64,000 bases of DNA from positions 1 to 64,000 of IMG/VR virus record IMGVR_UViG_3300031669_004775; one strand, given 5' to 3'. A program made the translations under genes and the position numbers. This document shows positions 8,791 to 17,556 of this stretch, piece by piece. The notes below the pieces were generated by a model. The model ran no database searches, had not been told where the DNA came from, and saw nothing but the letters and a program-made list of their open reading frames with translations. This DNA comes from a virus. Positions within the stretch are counted from its first letter, which is position 1. The number at the start of each line of letters is the position of its first letter.

Positions 8791-10440
8791 TCATCCCTTG
8801 AAGAAACTTATTGTATCTATATACCCTAAATTTTCTTCTGGTTTATTTTTAACATATCTCATAATGCTTTGATCAGTAAATTCAACATCAGAAAGACCAA
8901 CGTTATAACCGAGAACATCTTTTAAATCATTTGTTATCATTGAACCATCTATCAAGTTCATTTGTAATGCTAGAGGTGGATCGTATTTTCTAACATAAAA
9001 GCATAAAGCTGCTGATAATGCTATATCATCAGTACACCCGGTATCAGCTTCAACCTTTCCACTAGATTTAGAAACAAGTCCTGTTAACTCTAGTGCTAAT
9101 CTTTCTGATTTTACAGATTCTGGATATTGAGTCATATAAGAATATAGTGCATCAATCATCAATGGTCTCGTTTTAGAATTGGTTGATAGACCTGGAACTA
9201 AAGTATTCTTTCCACGTTTCTCTTTATACAATTGTGTAGAATATTCGCTTGCATTTAAATGTTCTACAACTTGATTTCCATATGAGTTTGATTCTACAAC
9301 TATAACAGAATTTTTATATGTTGTAGCAGCTACCTTGACAACATTTACAAAATCTAATACCTTACATTTACCTTGATACTCCCATACCTGTTCTAATGTT
9401 GTATAGTCCCAAACTGTGATAGCTGATTTATCTGTACCATGTTCTGGTGCTGTATCAACTCCTATAATATAAGTTGTTCCAGGTATTGATGGCGAAAATT
9501 GCCATATTTCTCCATTATATAACTTAATTTTTTGTAATGGAACCATAGAGCTGTCTTGCATTTTTTCAACTGTATCAGCTTCAAAAAATGATCCTTCTGC
9601 TGGCAGAAATTTTAATTCTAACTCTTGAGCTATTTTCTTTTTATCATAATCGAATAATCTACATTGCATACTATACCATTCAGTATCTTCAGCAAGTTCA
9701 GGAATCATTTTCCAATGAATAACGAATGGTTTGAATATATCATCTCCAGATATTGATTTTAAATATCTTTCAAAATACCATTGCCCAACACCGATGGTTT
9801 TATTTGGGGTTGATAAAACAATTGTTCCAAATGGAATATTAGCTTTACGAGCTTGCATCTGATTTGTTGAAAGAGCTGGTACCATAGAAGTCCAAGCAGT
9901 ATCAACATAATGAACAAATGCTGCTTCGTCGATAACTAAAAATGTAATTGCTTTTCCACGAAGTGTCTTTTCTGGAGCATTTGGATTTACTGGTGAAGCA
10001 AAAACTTTACTACCATTTGTTAAAATAAATGATTGTTCAGTTCTTTTTGCAAATCCTCTCCCTAAAATACCCTTTAATGGTTTCATCCAATCTGGAAGTT
10101 TTTCTATAATTCCTCTAACAGCTCTAGCAAAATCGGTTGCTTCTTTTCCATCTTTTGAAATAATTCCTATTACAACATTATCAAAAAATATGGTTAACCA
10201 AGAAGAATATGCTTGAATAATTGTTGAGATTCCAATCTGCCTACTCTTTAATACAAGAACATAATGTTGACTTTCAATTAAATCAATTAATTCAGTTTGT
10301 TTTCTATAAGGAATTAATTTTTCATCTCTACCTGGTAGCTCAATTAGAACGTAGTTTCTACAGTAGTAATCAAATGATGCTTTACATTTAATAAACTCTT
10401 CTACATATTTTTGAGCTAACTTTGAAATGTGAACAGACAT
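8791..10440 (-). CDS. terL: Terminase large subunit (gp17-like)
   Basis: A 549-residue DNA-packaging motor with an N-terminal ATPase and a C-terminal nuclease. The ATPase shows an adenine-motif region (IPYRKQTELIDLI), a Walker A variant KSRQIGIST at about residues 61-69, and Walker B TFLVIDEAAFV near 167-177. A coupling motif follows (VLSTPN). The RNase H-like nuclease begins with IIGVDTAPEHGTDKSA near 325-340, where the first Asp is a metal ligand, and continues with VVESNSYG and DDIALSAAL carrying further acidic residues. Length and order match T4 gp17-type terminases of headful-packaging phages. No small terminase is recognised nearby. ATG follows AGGAG. Confidence 0.9.
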   Translation of the reverse strand: MSVHISKLAQKYVEEFIKCKASFDYYCRNYVLIELPGRDEKLIPYRKQTELIDLIESQHYVLVLKSRQIGISTIIQAYSSWLTIFFDNVVIGIISKDGKEATDFARAVRGIIEKLPDWMKPLKGILGRGFAKRTEQSFILTNGSKVFASPVNPNAPEKTLRGKAITFLVIDEAAFVHYVDTAWTSMVPALSTNQMQARKANIPFGTIVLSTPNKTIGVGQWYFERYLKSISGDDIFKPFVIHWKMIPELAEDTEWYSMQCRLFDYDKKKIAQELELKFLPAEGSFFEADTVEKMQDSSMVPLQKIKLYNGEIWQFSPSIPGTTYIIGVDTAPEHGTDKSAITVWDYTTLEQVWEYQGKCKVLDFVNVVKVAATTYKNSVIVVESNSYGNQVVEHLNASEYSTQLYKEKRGKNTLVPGLSTNSKTRPLMIDALYSYMTQYPESVKSERLALELTGLVSKSSGKVEADTGCTDDIALSAALCFYVRKYDPPLALQMNLIDGSMITNDLKDVLGYNVGLSDVEFTDQSIMRYVKNKPEENLGYIDTISFFKG

Positions 10441-10470
10441 ATAACTCCTTTTGGTGTTTGTTCTATGTTT

Positions 10471-11706
10471 TTAACCTTTTGCTATGATTCTATTTGTTCT
10501 CATTAACTTTAAATTTGCAGAAGATTCCCAATCTTTTGCCTTAATAAAGTTTAACTCGGATGACCTAAGAATATAAAGTCCAGTTAAATCTTTATAATCA
10601 TCAATTTTTGAGATAAATTTTACTGCTTCACCAACATTCATAAGATTTTTTATTTTTAAAAAACGTTCTAGTTTAACTTCAATCTGCGCGAGATCTCCAA
10701 TTTCTTCTGCCATATTGGAATTAATAAAAGACTGATTTTTCTCATATCCTGTATGATCTTTATAAACTCTTTGCCTGTTAGATTTAGTCATAGCTAAATT
10801 ATCTAAAAAGATTTTATTCTTTTGGGATATCAAACCGTATGTTTTGCAAAAATTTTCTAGATGAATTGTTAATGTTTCACTTAATTTATCTTTTGGTTTA
10901 ACAATGTGTTTCATAGTTGGAGCAAAAACAGCAAATTTGGCATTACCATTATATGAAGTTTTAATATCATATTTTGTATAATAAACAATTTCATCCAATA
11001 CTGTTGTAAGTTCATTATTATCAACATTAGATGCGAACTGATATATTGAAAATAAGTAGGATGATTTCATTTTTGATGTTAAATTTTTTATATAAACTTT
11101 ATTATCATATAAACACCATAATGCCATCCACCCATTGAATACACCAAAAGTTTTATTTAAATATTTTAATGCTTGATAAAGAGTTGTGGGAGGAATAATA
11201 ATTTGATCTATTTTTTCAATATTTTTTCCAACAATATCCTGTTTTAATTCACCTTTTGCTTTAGAGACTAAATTTGAAATAACTGATTCAATAGTAGTAT
11301 TCTCAAATACGTCATTAACATAAGTTGACATTGTAATAAATGATTTTCGAGAAACTGTGGTTATTACAATTGGTACTTTTTTAACTTCAGTTTGATTTTG
11401 TATTGTATTTTTTATGTGTAATGGTATATTTCCTGATAAGTACATTAGAGTAAAATCAATTTGATCATTTACAAGATCAGGAGCTGTTGCCATTAACTTT
11501 GCTGTTAGTTTAATTTCTTGTTGACCATATATTTTCTCAAGTACCAAATCATCTGGATCAAGTAAGAATTCTAATACAAATGTTTGATATGGGAAATCTA
11601 TTGAAGTTAAAATGGTCAATTTATATAAATCGGGAGTGAGATCTCTATCTACCACTTTTACTTCAAACTCATATGTTCTTGACGGTGACCAAAATCTTGT
11701 TGCCAT
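10471..11706 (-). CDS. Putative tail hub/baseplate protein
   Basis: A 411-residue, beta-rich protein with no enzyme motif. The arrangement, an N-terminal beta domain, a middle segment FGVFNGWMALWCLYDNKVYI and a C-terminal GLYILRSSELNFIKAKDWES segment, recalls baseplate hub and tail-associated proteins in which the last strand closes a barrel around the ejection channel, but I cannot prove the family. It starts with ATG behind AAGGGGTG and follows an intrinsic terminator and a putative promoter (11727-11742). It is therefore likely to be the first gene of the virion transcription unit running down to 3946. Confidence 0.45.
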   Translation of the reverse strand: MATRFWSPSRTYEFEVKVVDRDLTPDLYKLTILTSIDFPYQTFVLEFLLDPDDLVLEKIYGQQEIKLTAKLMATAPDLVNDQIDFTLMYLSGNIPLHIKNTIQNQTEVKKVPIVITTVSRKSFITMSTYVNDVFENTTIESVISNLVSKAKGELKQDIVGKNIEKIDQIIIPPTTLYQALKYLNKTFGVFNGWMALWCLYDNKVYIKNLTSKMKSSYLFSIYQFASNVDNNELTTVLDEIVYYTKYDIKTSYNGNAKFAVFAPTMKHIVKPKDKLSETLTIHLENFCKTYGLISQKNKIFLDNLAMTKSNRQRVYKDHTGYEKNQSFINSNMAEEIGDLAQIEVKLERFLKIKNLMNVGEAVKFISKIDDYKDLTGLYILRSSELNFIKAKDWESSANLKLMRTNRIIAKG

Positions 11707-11726
11707 AGACAGACACCCCTTCTTTT

Positions 11727-11742
11727 ATATTTTGTTCCAAAA
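11727..11742 (-). promoter_or_regulatory. Putative phage promoter (GAACAAAA class)
   Basis: On the minus strand this reads TTTTGGAACAAAATAT. It lies between a terminator and the ATG at 11706. Near-identical segments (AGAACAAAA) occur at 51015-51034 and 61646-61663, each 25-45 bases upstream of the first gene after a gap. The spacing suggests a promoter for one of the phage RNA polymerases. No -35/-10 boxes of host type are evident. Confidence 0.4.
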
Positions 11743-11810
11743 AAAAGACGGGGAATAATGGCACTCGCTTGTCCCTTAAAGGTCCGAAGCATACATCCTT
11801 ATTCCCCGCC
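11739..11810 (-). terminator. Intrinsic terminator or structured leader
   Basis: On the minus strand the arms GGCGGGGAATAA (11810-11799) and TTATTCCCCGTC (11758-11747) pair over 12 positions with one G-U, closing a 40-base insert, and are followed directly by eight T residues. The G-U pair forms only in minus-strand RNA, which supports that orientation. The GC-rich insert may form its own small hairpins, so a structured RNA ending in a terminator is also possible. Confidence 0.65.
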
Positions 11811-11823
11811 TAAATGATATAAC

Positions 11824-11922
11824 TTATTCTATATCTAATTTTGGATTTCCATGATTTGCTATTATTAAACAAATGCAACAAAATAGCATATAACCTATTA
11901 CAAATAATATTTTTATAATCAT
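11824..11922 (-). CDS. 32-residue single-span membrane peptide
   Basis: A short ORF whose ATG overlaps the TGA of the upstream gene (ATGA at 11922-11919), so it would be translated by reinitiation. The product starts MIIKILFVIGYMLF and continues with a Cys-rich hydrophobic run (CCICLIIA), followed by a short polar tail. This is a single transmembrane helix. Such peptides in phages are often holin-like or membrane-signalling peptides, but nothing here identifies a role. The ORF is supported by the overlap and by its composition, not by homology. Confidence 0.45.
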   Translation of the reverse strand: MIIKILFVIGYMLFCCICLIIANHGNPKLDIE

Positions 11923-12848
11923 TGTAGTTTATCCAATACTTCAAACATTCTGGTTGGAACGATTAGCACACTTTCTGCAATATTTTCCAGTAATCTTTTT
12001 ATATTTAAATTTGGTTCAAGGGCACAGTATCTTGTAATAGCTAAAAAGACATTCCATGCACTTGGTAATGGTGGGGGTTGACCTTCTACTGGCGCTGGTT
12101 GCAGAGTTGTTAATATATCAGTTATCTTGGCCACTCTTCTTTTTCCATATTTTTCAATAATATCTAGAGTAGCAAACATTTGTTCTTGTGTTAGTTGTGT
12201 CTGAAAAGTTGTATCTATCATCTCAACTATATTGTTATTAAATACTTCAAGATACTGATTGATTCCCGATGTTAATGTTGTATTTGAACTTTCAACATGA
12301 ATCATCTTCATCTCACCTAATGAGAAACAAAATACAGTATTTCCGATAGTTTCTCCTCCATCAACAGCAATACCAAAACCAACAGAAGCTGATCTTTCAC
12401 CATTATAACTATTTCCAATAATCATAACAGGATGGATATCTCCAATCTGCTGTGAACTTAAACTACTTTGTAAAATAATTTCTTCTCTCATGGAAGTTAG
12501 ATAAGCATCAGTAAAAGTATTAATAGTTAATACAGGACTTCCAATTCCTAATAATGATTCTCGAACTCTATCAGTTAACGATGCATTTCCAACAAATTTA
12601 TACATTTGTGAAACATATCCAGCATATACATACTCATCGTTATCTGGAGCTGCTGTCCATATTCCAATGATAGGAGATGGTAGTCCATCGGTTGGATGTC
12701 TTTGATATTCATCCTCTGAATAAACTTCTGCAGAAATTAATGATCTATATGCTATTTTAGAATATCGATCTTCATATGAGAATAAACCTTTATGGGCGCA
12801 TGAAACATCAAGTCCCATCGTCTGTGCTCTTTCGCTAAAAGGGGTCAT
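11919..12848 (-). CDS. Unknown, possibly DUF932-like
   Basis: A 309-residue protein. Segments YSKIAYRSLISAEV near the start and IIGNSYNGERSASVGFGI at about 143-160 loosely resemble the YS-x-S and NSHDGS-type motifs of the phage/plasmid DUF932 family. I hold this weakly because other DUF932 landmarks are not clear. The function of that family is also unknown. The ATG sits behind TAGGAG and overlaps the end of the upstream gene by 14 bases. A tiny membrane peptide is coupled to its stop. Confidence 0.35.
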   Translation of the reverse strand: MTPFSERAQTMGLDVSCAHKGLFSYEDRYSKIAYRSLISAEVYSEDEYQRHPTDGLPSPIIGIWTAAPDNDEYVYAGYVSQMYKFVGNASLTDRVRESLLGIGSPVLTINTFTDAYLTSMREEIILQSSLSSQQIGDIHPVMIIGNSYNGERSASVGFGIAVDGGETIGNTVFCFSLGEMKMIHVESSNTTLTSGINQYLEVFNNNIVEMIDTTFQTQLTQEQMFATLDIIEKYGKRRVAKITDILTTLQPAPVEGQPPPLPSAWNVFLAITRYCALEPNLNIKRLLENIAESVLIVPTRMFEVLDKLQ

Positions 12849-13146
12849 GAGCGTCTCCTAACTTTTTTATTATTGTTTCTTTTATTAGTTCTTCTAATTC
12901 TACTCGAAATAGCTTCATTGAAGTGTCTCCAAAAATAGACATAGTAATCATATGACAGCAGAGATCAATTGTTAATTGAGGATCTGCTCTTCCTGTTTTT
13001 CCTGAGTTTCTATTTTTTAACACTTTAACAAATCTTTCATTTGGTTTTTCACGAGTTCTTGTTAATGCAATAACATAATCTGACATATACATATTCATAC
13101 GTAAAGTATCATTTCTGTTAGCAATTAAATTATGAGAATGTTTCAT
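12835..13146 (-). CDS. Small unknown protein
   Basis: A 103-residue protein with GGAGAG three bases from the ATG, overlapping both neighbours by a few bases. The central text (VIALTRTREKPNERFVKVLKN, about 25-45, followed by RNSGKTG) superficially resembles the late part of DnaB-type helicases. There is no Walker A or B and the protein is far too short, so I do not call it a helicase. It could be a degraded remnant or an unrelated small protein. Confidence 0.5.
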   Translation of the reverse strand: MKHSHNLIANRNDTLRMNMYMSDYVIALTRTREKPNERFVKVLKNRNSGKTGRADPQLTIDLCCHMITMSIFGDTSMKLFRVELEELIKETIIKKLGDAHDPF

Positions 13147-13784
13147 ATTCTCTCCGCTTGAAATCTAAGGTATATATCTCTTCCATCATATTCAAATCTA
13201 GATTTGGTATTAGCAGATGCAACGAAAAATCTTTTTTCTAATTCCCAAAAATATTTAGCTCTTTCAGGAGTCCATATCGAAACATGTGGGCATGATGGTT
13301 CATTTAATAATTCTGTTGTTAATAAGATGTTATCTTGTTCAAAAGATTTACTTTTCGGATGTTCTTGAATCAACATGCTTGCCAGGATTTTATAATTTGG
13401 AACAATAACGTCAACAATTCCACCTTTATGAACAACCCCTGAAACTAGATATATAAAATATAAAATCTGTGTAAAGGAAACATGCTCAAGAAATCTATAA
13501 ATGGTAACTACGTCAAATTCCATTTGAGTTCTTTCTAGAAACTGAAATACATCCTCTTTACAGTAGAATACTCTATTTTGATTATATGCGTTAATATTAC
13601 TTGTCTCATCATATATCTGGATATCATTTATTTGATGATATGTTTGTTCGATAGTTTCTGTTAAAGTATGATTATAATACATTGTATCTAGGTTAACAAC
13701 GAATAAAGATTTTGAATCTCCAACAATGTCTGGAAGATATGGCATTTTACCCGCTGCAATATTCAATAACTTCATAAATTTCAT
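13143..13784 (-). CDS. SAM-dependent methyltransferase-like protein
   Basis: A 213-residue class I methyltransferase-like fold. It opens with LLNIAAGKMPYLPDI, a motif I-like turn, then FVVNLDTMYYN with the acidic residue at the end of strand 2, then FDVVTIYRFLEHVSF (motif IV region) and GGIVDVIVPNYKIL (post-motif strand with the familiar polar NY). The N-terminal glycine loop is less canonical than usual, so activity is not certain. Substrate is unknown: there is no DNA methyltransferase NPPY/DPPY motif, and small-molecule or sugar substrates are as likely. ATG follows GGAGG closely. Confidence 0.6.
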   Translation of the reverse strand: MKFMKLLNIAAGKMPYLPDIVGDSKSLFVVNLDTMYYNHTLTETIEQTYHQINDIQIYDETSNINAYNQNRVFYCKEDVFQFLERTQMEFDVVTIYRFLEHVSFTQILYFIYLVSGVVHKGGIVDVIVPNYKILASMLIQEHPKSKSFEQDNILLTTELLNEPSCPHVSIWTPERAKYFWELEKRFFVASANTKSRFEYDGRDIYLRFQAERI

Positions 13785-13792
13785 ATAACCTC

Positions 13793-14521
13793 CTAGGCAT
13801 ATTGTGAAACGATACTTTTTGTAAATGGTGATATATAGATATCAAAATATCTACGTTTATCAATTTCATCTGTATCAATTAACTTTACTGTTCCTGGTGA
13901 TATTTCCATTTCTCCATATCGTAACATAAAAATGCTTAATTTATTGCTTTTTATAGGAATAACAAATAAATTTATATCATTTGAATCAAGAATCAATCTT
14001 TTTATTTTTTCCAATCCTTTAAATAATTCTGGTTTATTAAAAAAATTTAACTGACATATTCTTTTATAAATTTGATCCATATGGGGATATCTAAAAGGAA
14101 CTCCTTTAATTGAAGGTTGTTTCATTGTATCAATTGCAATATACATATCTCTTTTTATGGATGAAATAAATACGTCAAAAGTTTTTCTTAGATTTAAAGG
14201 AATCTCCTGTATGTTATTTTTGTGTAGAAGTTTAGTAAGCAATAAACCATCATATTGTCTAATTACAATATCATCTTCCTCAATTTCATTTGCTGTTATA
14301 TATTCATCAATTAATGATATTGTTGTTGCTCTTAAAAATTCTGTAAGTCTTGGATTTTTTTGCATCATTTTTCCAATTGCAATATTTCTAGCTAATTTAT
14401 CATTTGGATCTATATCTTCTAAATCATATCCATTCATTTTCATAAGTGTATAATGGCATGATTGAATATCATAAATATAAACCTCTTTTATAATTAAGTC
14501 TAAGTTTAAATTTATTTTCAT
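13793..14521 (-). CDS. Unknown protein with polymerase-like motifs
   Basis: A 242-residue protein I cannot assign. It opens with a strand-turn-helix YIYDIQSCHYTLMKMNGYDL (residues 14-33), reminiscent of the metal-binding motif A of palm-domain polymerases. Further on, DDIVIRQYDGLLLTKLL (about 83-99) resembles the hairpin that carries motif C. Order and spacing would fit a very small palm-like domain, but the length is far below any normal DNA polymerase and fingers/thumb parts are not evident. Translation begins at ATG behind AAGGAG, immediately after a 13-bp hairpin. Confidence 0.5.
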   Translation of the reverse strand: MKINLNLDLIIKEVYIYDIQSCHYTLMKMNGYDLEDIDPNDKLARNIAIGKMMQKNPRLTEFLRATTISLIDEYITANEIEEDDIVIRQYDGLLLTKLLHKNNIQEIPLNLRKTFDVFISSIKRDMYIAIDTMKQPSIKGVPFRYPHMDQIYKRICQLNFFNKPELFKGLEKIKRLILDSNDINLFVIPIKSNKLSIFMLRYGEMEISPGTVKLIDTDEIDKRRYFDIYISPFTKSIVSQYA

Positions 14522-14536
14522 ACAAGCTCCTTGAAA

Positions 14537-14585
14537 ACTCGGATGAGAGCAAAATCAGGGGGGTAATTTAAACTCTCATCCGAGT
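14537..14585 (-). terminator. 13-bp hairpin between genes
   Basis: Perfect 13-base arms (14537-14549 and 14573-14585, ACTCGGATGAGAG and its complement) enclose a 23-base loop. On the minus strand the hairpin is followed by TTTTC and then directly by the AAGGAG ribosome site of the next gene. It could be a weak terminator/attenuator, an RNase III processing site, or a structure that shields the ribosome site. Confidence 0.5.
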
Positions 14586-14592
14586 AAGGAAG

Positions 14593-15396
14593 TTAACTCA
14601 ACAAGGTCATTATAACTTTATCAATCGCAAGATGATGATTGATGTCTGTAATATTATCTTGTCTAGCTAACAACCAATTGATTGCTTGTCCCTTTGTAGT
14701 AAAGTTATCAGCTTTTAGACTTTGTTTATATAATAGATGAAATGTTTCCATGTTGACTGGTTGTGATAATTGTGCTCTATAAAGTTCAATATCGTGAGTT
14801 TGTATTTCTACAAATTCAGCTTTCTTCTTTGAAATAACTATTGAATATGGCACAAGACCACCATCTAATCCATGACAGAATACAGATATTATTCCAGTTC
14901 TGATTGCATACATTTTAATAAATGTCTGTTCATCCAGAGGATAGATAACTTTGAAAGTGCTTTTATAAATTTTTATATCTGATGGTTCTAGATTAAGAAC
15001 TGGTTGAATCATAGCATCATCAAATAATCTTAACCATCTTTTTATAACACCTGGTGATAGTTCTTCTCCATCGGAATTATCAATTGATACCATTAAATAG
15101 TCATTTGGATCAACTCCTGTAATTCCAATTTGACTTTGATGAATGGCAGGAAAATTTGTTCTGTAGGTTCGAAACCAATCACCAAAAGATATAATTGGAA
15201 TTTGATTAGTTGCTTGTTCTACTGGAGATGTTTCGACATTTTCAGATTCTTGTTCTCCAGTATCAGATACTTCTTCTTCTTCAGCAGAATTTTCTTCAAT
15301 GGGTTCCTCTGCTGGAAGTTCAAGATTGTTTACATCAAATTTCATAGTTTCATCCGCTGGTGTTTCCTGAATTAGTTGATTTAAATTGTCATTCAT
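14593..15396 (-). CDS. Unknown protein with acidic N-terminal tail
   Basis: A 267-residue protein. Residues about 1-65 are very acidic and disordered (many Glu with few hydrophobics). The rest is a folded alpha/beta domain with segments GDWFRTYRTNFPAIH and GLDGGLVPYSIVISKKKAEF. No family is recognised. Acidic tails of this kind occur in phage proteins that bind basic partners or mimic DNA, but that is only an analogy. AAGGAG precedes the ATG by 11 bases. Confidence 0.55.
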   Translation of the reverse strand: MNDNLNQLIQETPADETMKFDVNNLELPAEEPIEENSAEEEEVSDTGEQESENVETSPVEQATNQIPIISFGDWFRTYRTNFPAIHQSQIGITGVDPNDYLMVSIDNSDGEELSPGVIKRWLRLFDDAMIQPVLNLEPSDIKIYKSTFKVIYPLDEQTFIKMYAIRTGIISVFCHGLDGGLVPYSIVISKKKAEFVEIQTHDIELYRAQLSQPVNMETFHLLYKQSLKADNFTTKGQAINWLLARQDNITDINHHLAIDKVIMTLLS

Positions 15397-15404
15397 TGTT
15401 CAAT

Positions 15405-15770
15405 TTACTCCTTCCATTTTTTTGAGTCTTCCGTGATGTTTTCTCGCCATTCTGATAAATTAAAATCAGCATAAGTTTCTAACGCTGCTCCTGTTAAAGC
15501 AAATATTTTAACAAGTTCTTCATAAGTTTCTATTGGAGCTGTGCCTTGGTTATAATATTCTTGGCATGTGTTTAACCAAGGGGGCAATTTGTTTGACCAA
15601 GGTCCTGCATAACTCTTTTTTGCTTTTTGTAAATATCTCTCAATTAGAACTAGAAAACTAGCTAAATTTAAAGATTCTACATTTTCATATTCTCCAAATA
15701 CACATAGCTGATAGTCTCTTTCTTTTTCATATAGCAAATTAATCTTTTTAATTTTTTCTTCTCTATCCAT
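15405..15770 (-). CDS. Small helical unknown protein
   Basis: A 121-residue, all-helical, Trp/Tyr-rich protein beginning MDREEKIKKINLLYEKERDYQ. It has a central LASFLVLIERYLQKAKKSY helix and a conserved-looking PWSNKLPPWLNTCQEYY turn. Proteins with this layout are scattered in phages next to nucleotide-metabolism genes; I remember the look but not a function. It overlaps the preceding gene by 8 bases and is followed by the acidic-tail protein. Confidence 0.55.
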   Translation of the reverse strand: MDREEKIKKINLLYEKERDYQLCVFGEYENVESLNLASFLVLIERYLQKAKKSYAGPWSNKLPPWLNTCQEYYNQGTAPIETYEELVKIFALTGAALETYADFNLSEWRENITEDSKKWKE

Positions 15771-16464
15771 CCATTATCTCCCTTAGAAATTGATAGTTTT
15801 TAAATAATTTGTGCTGATGTTCTGGCATATATTCTAATACAATATCGCCACTCCATTTAACAAATTTTAGGTTATTAACAAATGCCATTAAATTTAAATC
15901 TCCCTTGCTTGAGTTAAATGGCATATGTTGTTTTTTTCCTTGTCTATTTGATAAGTGTATAACTGAAACATAGCGAAGCAAGGTATTTAATATTTTATGA
16001 TCCAACCAGATTTCTTCTGTATGAGATGTATCCAAACACATTTTTATATGATTAGGATATGTAATACAATATTCTAATATTTCTAATGGAGATTTTAATT
16101 CTTTTTTCATCCTCCATTGAAAGTTCTCAATACATAATTGATATGTTGGGTCTTTCGCCTGAAAACTCATCCAGTATTCAACAAAAGATTTAATCGTTTT
16201 GTTTGGATGAATTACAAACTTTTTTACACCTATTTTATAGCGCAAGGCATTCATAAACTCTATCATTTCATATTGGTCTTTTTTAAGAGTATCTAAAGGA
16301 AGATGAACTACATTTACATTTATATTATTTTCGTGTAATATCTTTAAGTTAGATTCTAAAAACTCTTCATATTTATATATTGCGAGTTGGATATTCTTTG
16401 GTATAGTTTCAATATTATATCTATTATTCTTACCAAAACCATATGAAATTGAAATTGTAATCAT
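15763..16464 (-). CDS. Xylose isomerase-like TIM-barrel enzyme
   Basis: A 233-residue protein of the AP endonuclease 2/sugar isomerase (xylose isomerase-like) TIM-barrel superfamily. Barrel strands carrying the usual metal ligands are visible in order: VVHLPLDT, KKFVIHPN, LCIENFQ (Glu), KMCLDTSH (Asp, His), VIHLSN (His) and a last strand GDIVLEYMPE (Glu). A small gap before the fifth strand makes it shorter than endonuclease IV (about 280 residues). It could be an AP endonuclease for DNA repair or an isomerase/epimerase. It is directly downstream of FolE2 with a 4-base overlap. Confidence 0.65.
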   Translation of the reverse strand: MITISISYGFGKNNRYNIETIPKNIQLAIYKYEEFLESNLKILHENNINVNVVHLPLDTLKKDQYEMIEFMNALRYKIGVKKFVIHPNKTIKSFVEYWMSFQAKDPTYQLCIENFQWRMKKELKSPLEILEYCITYPNHIKMCLDTSHTEEIWLDHKILNTLLRYVSVIHLSNRQGKKQHMPFNSSKGDLNLMAFVNNLKFVKWSGDIVLEYMPEHQHKLFKNYQFLREIMDG

Positions 16465-17318
16465 ATGTAACGCCTTCCATCAAATCCATTTAAAGTTCCT
16501 TTCCAATTGACTGCTACTGCTTCAGAAGTATGTATTGATTCTTCATGAATACATTTTACAACCCAATCTATCACACCTGGTATTTTATCAACAGAATTAG
16601 ATATTATTCTAATTGCATCTTCTACAAACATTGGATTCTTTGCTGCAATTCTTGCTATCTCTTGTTCATCAATTCTTTTAATTACTGGATATGGTAAGGT
16701 GTGTATATTATTTTCGACTGCATCAATAATATCTTCTAACCAAACATAATGAGATTTAGTATCTATTTCTGTTAAGATTTGCGCAAATGATCTTTGATTA
16801 TGAGGAAATCCTCTTTCATTTAATACGCTGCATAGTTCTGCGGAACATGGGCAATATGATGCATATTGAACTGTAACCCCTTGAAAGAATCTAAATTCTT
16901 CATATAATTCTTTTTTAAATATCTGTCCCTCAAACTTACATTTATAATAGATTGGAAATGAATTTTTTGTTTTAATGGATTCTCGAATTCTTGGTAGTCT
17001 AAATTTAAATCTCATAAATGCTGATGAACCACCAACGTTTTCTAACATCTTTTTAATTATTTCTTTTATTAATTTACTTTTTAATGGAAGTTCCAAATAT
17101 GGTTTTAATGTTAATAATAATCTAGACATTGAGATTCCTTTTGTTGTATGATCTAAATTAGTCATCATAGTGACGTTTGCTGTCAAATTATGAAATCCAC
17201 CATTTTTAGATTCTAAACTAAAAGGAACCACAACATTTTCAACTCCAACTTGCTTGATAGGAATTTGTAATGCTGGTTCTGTACATTGTATATCTGGAAG
17301 ACATTCGTTATCATTCAT
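16461..17318 (-). CDS. folE2: GTP cyclohydrolase IB (FolE2)
   Basis: A 285-residue GTP cyclohydrolase of type IB, which opens GTP to dihydroneopterin triphosphate, the entry to folate and 7-deazaguanine (queuosine/preQ0) synthesis. Family landmarks are present: IPIKQVGVENVVVPF near the start, HTTKGISMSRL, YCPCSAELC carrying the metal-site Cys, and PHNQRSFAQI. I place the start at the ATG at 17318 (MNDNECLPD), which has AGAGGAG seven bases upstream; a longer in-frame start at 17348 has no such site. A QueD homologue is encoded at 37894-38328, suggesting 7-deazaguanine modification of DNA or nucleotide supply. Confidence 0.88.
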   Translation of the reverse strand: MNDNECLPDIQCTEPALQIPIKQVGVENVVVPFSLESKNGGFHNLTANVTMMTNLDHTTKGISMSRLLLTLKPYLELPLKSKLIKEIIKKMLENVGGSSAFMRFKFRLPRIRESIKTKNSFPIYYKCKFEGQIFKKELYEEFRFFQGVTVQYASYCPCSAELCSVLNERGFPHNQRSFAQILTEIDTKSHYVWLEDIIDAVENNIHTLPYPVIKRIDEQEIARIAAKNPMFVEDAIRIISNSVDKIPGVIDWVVKCIHEESIHTSEAVAVNWKGTLNGFDGRRYI

Positions 17319-17556
17319 AATATGCTCCTCTATAAAATTCTTCTGCAATAGCTACTTTCCATTCATCTAATACAAGAAGTTTATGTTCACTATCATTTGA
17401 ACATTGAAATAATAATATTGGATTATCAAAAATCATTCCTTTGTGAATATCGTCCCTAACGATTTTTCCCTTTTCAATTTTAAAGTTTTTATCTGGAATA
17501 TGATATCTAATAGTAATTTCTTCTTTACAGATTGAACAATATTCTGTTTTAAGCAT
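17311..17556 (-). CDS. Small zinc-binding protein
   Basis: An 81-residue protein opening MLKTEYCSICKEEI, with a later FQCSNDSEHK. The CxxC plus Cys/His pair looks like one zinc site. GGAGTG lies nine bases before the ATG. It overlaps the next gene upstream by 124 bases in a different frame, which is far more than elsewhere in the window (see findings). Its last codons overlap the FolE2 start by 8 bases. Function unknown; the position suggests co-expression with FolE2. Confidence 0.6.
   Translation of the reverse strand: MLKTEYCSICKEEITIRYHIPDKNFKIEKGKIVRDDIHKGMIFDNPILLFQCSNDSEHKLLVLDEWKVAIAEEFYRGAYYE

Noticed and set aside
12835-13146. Helicase fragment
   Set aside because: A short segment resembles DnaB text, but there is no Walker motif and no adjoining frame to extend it.
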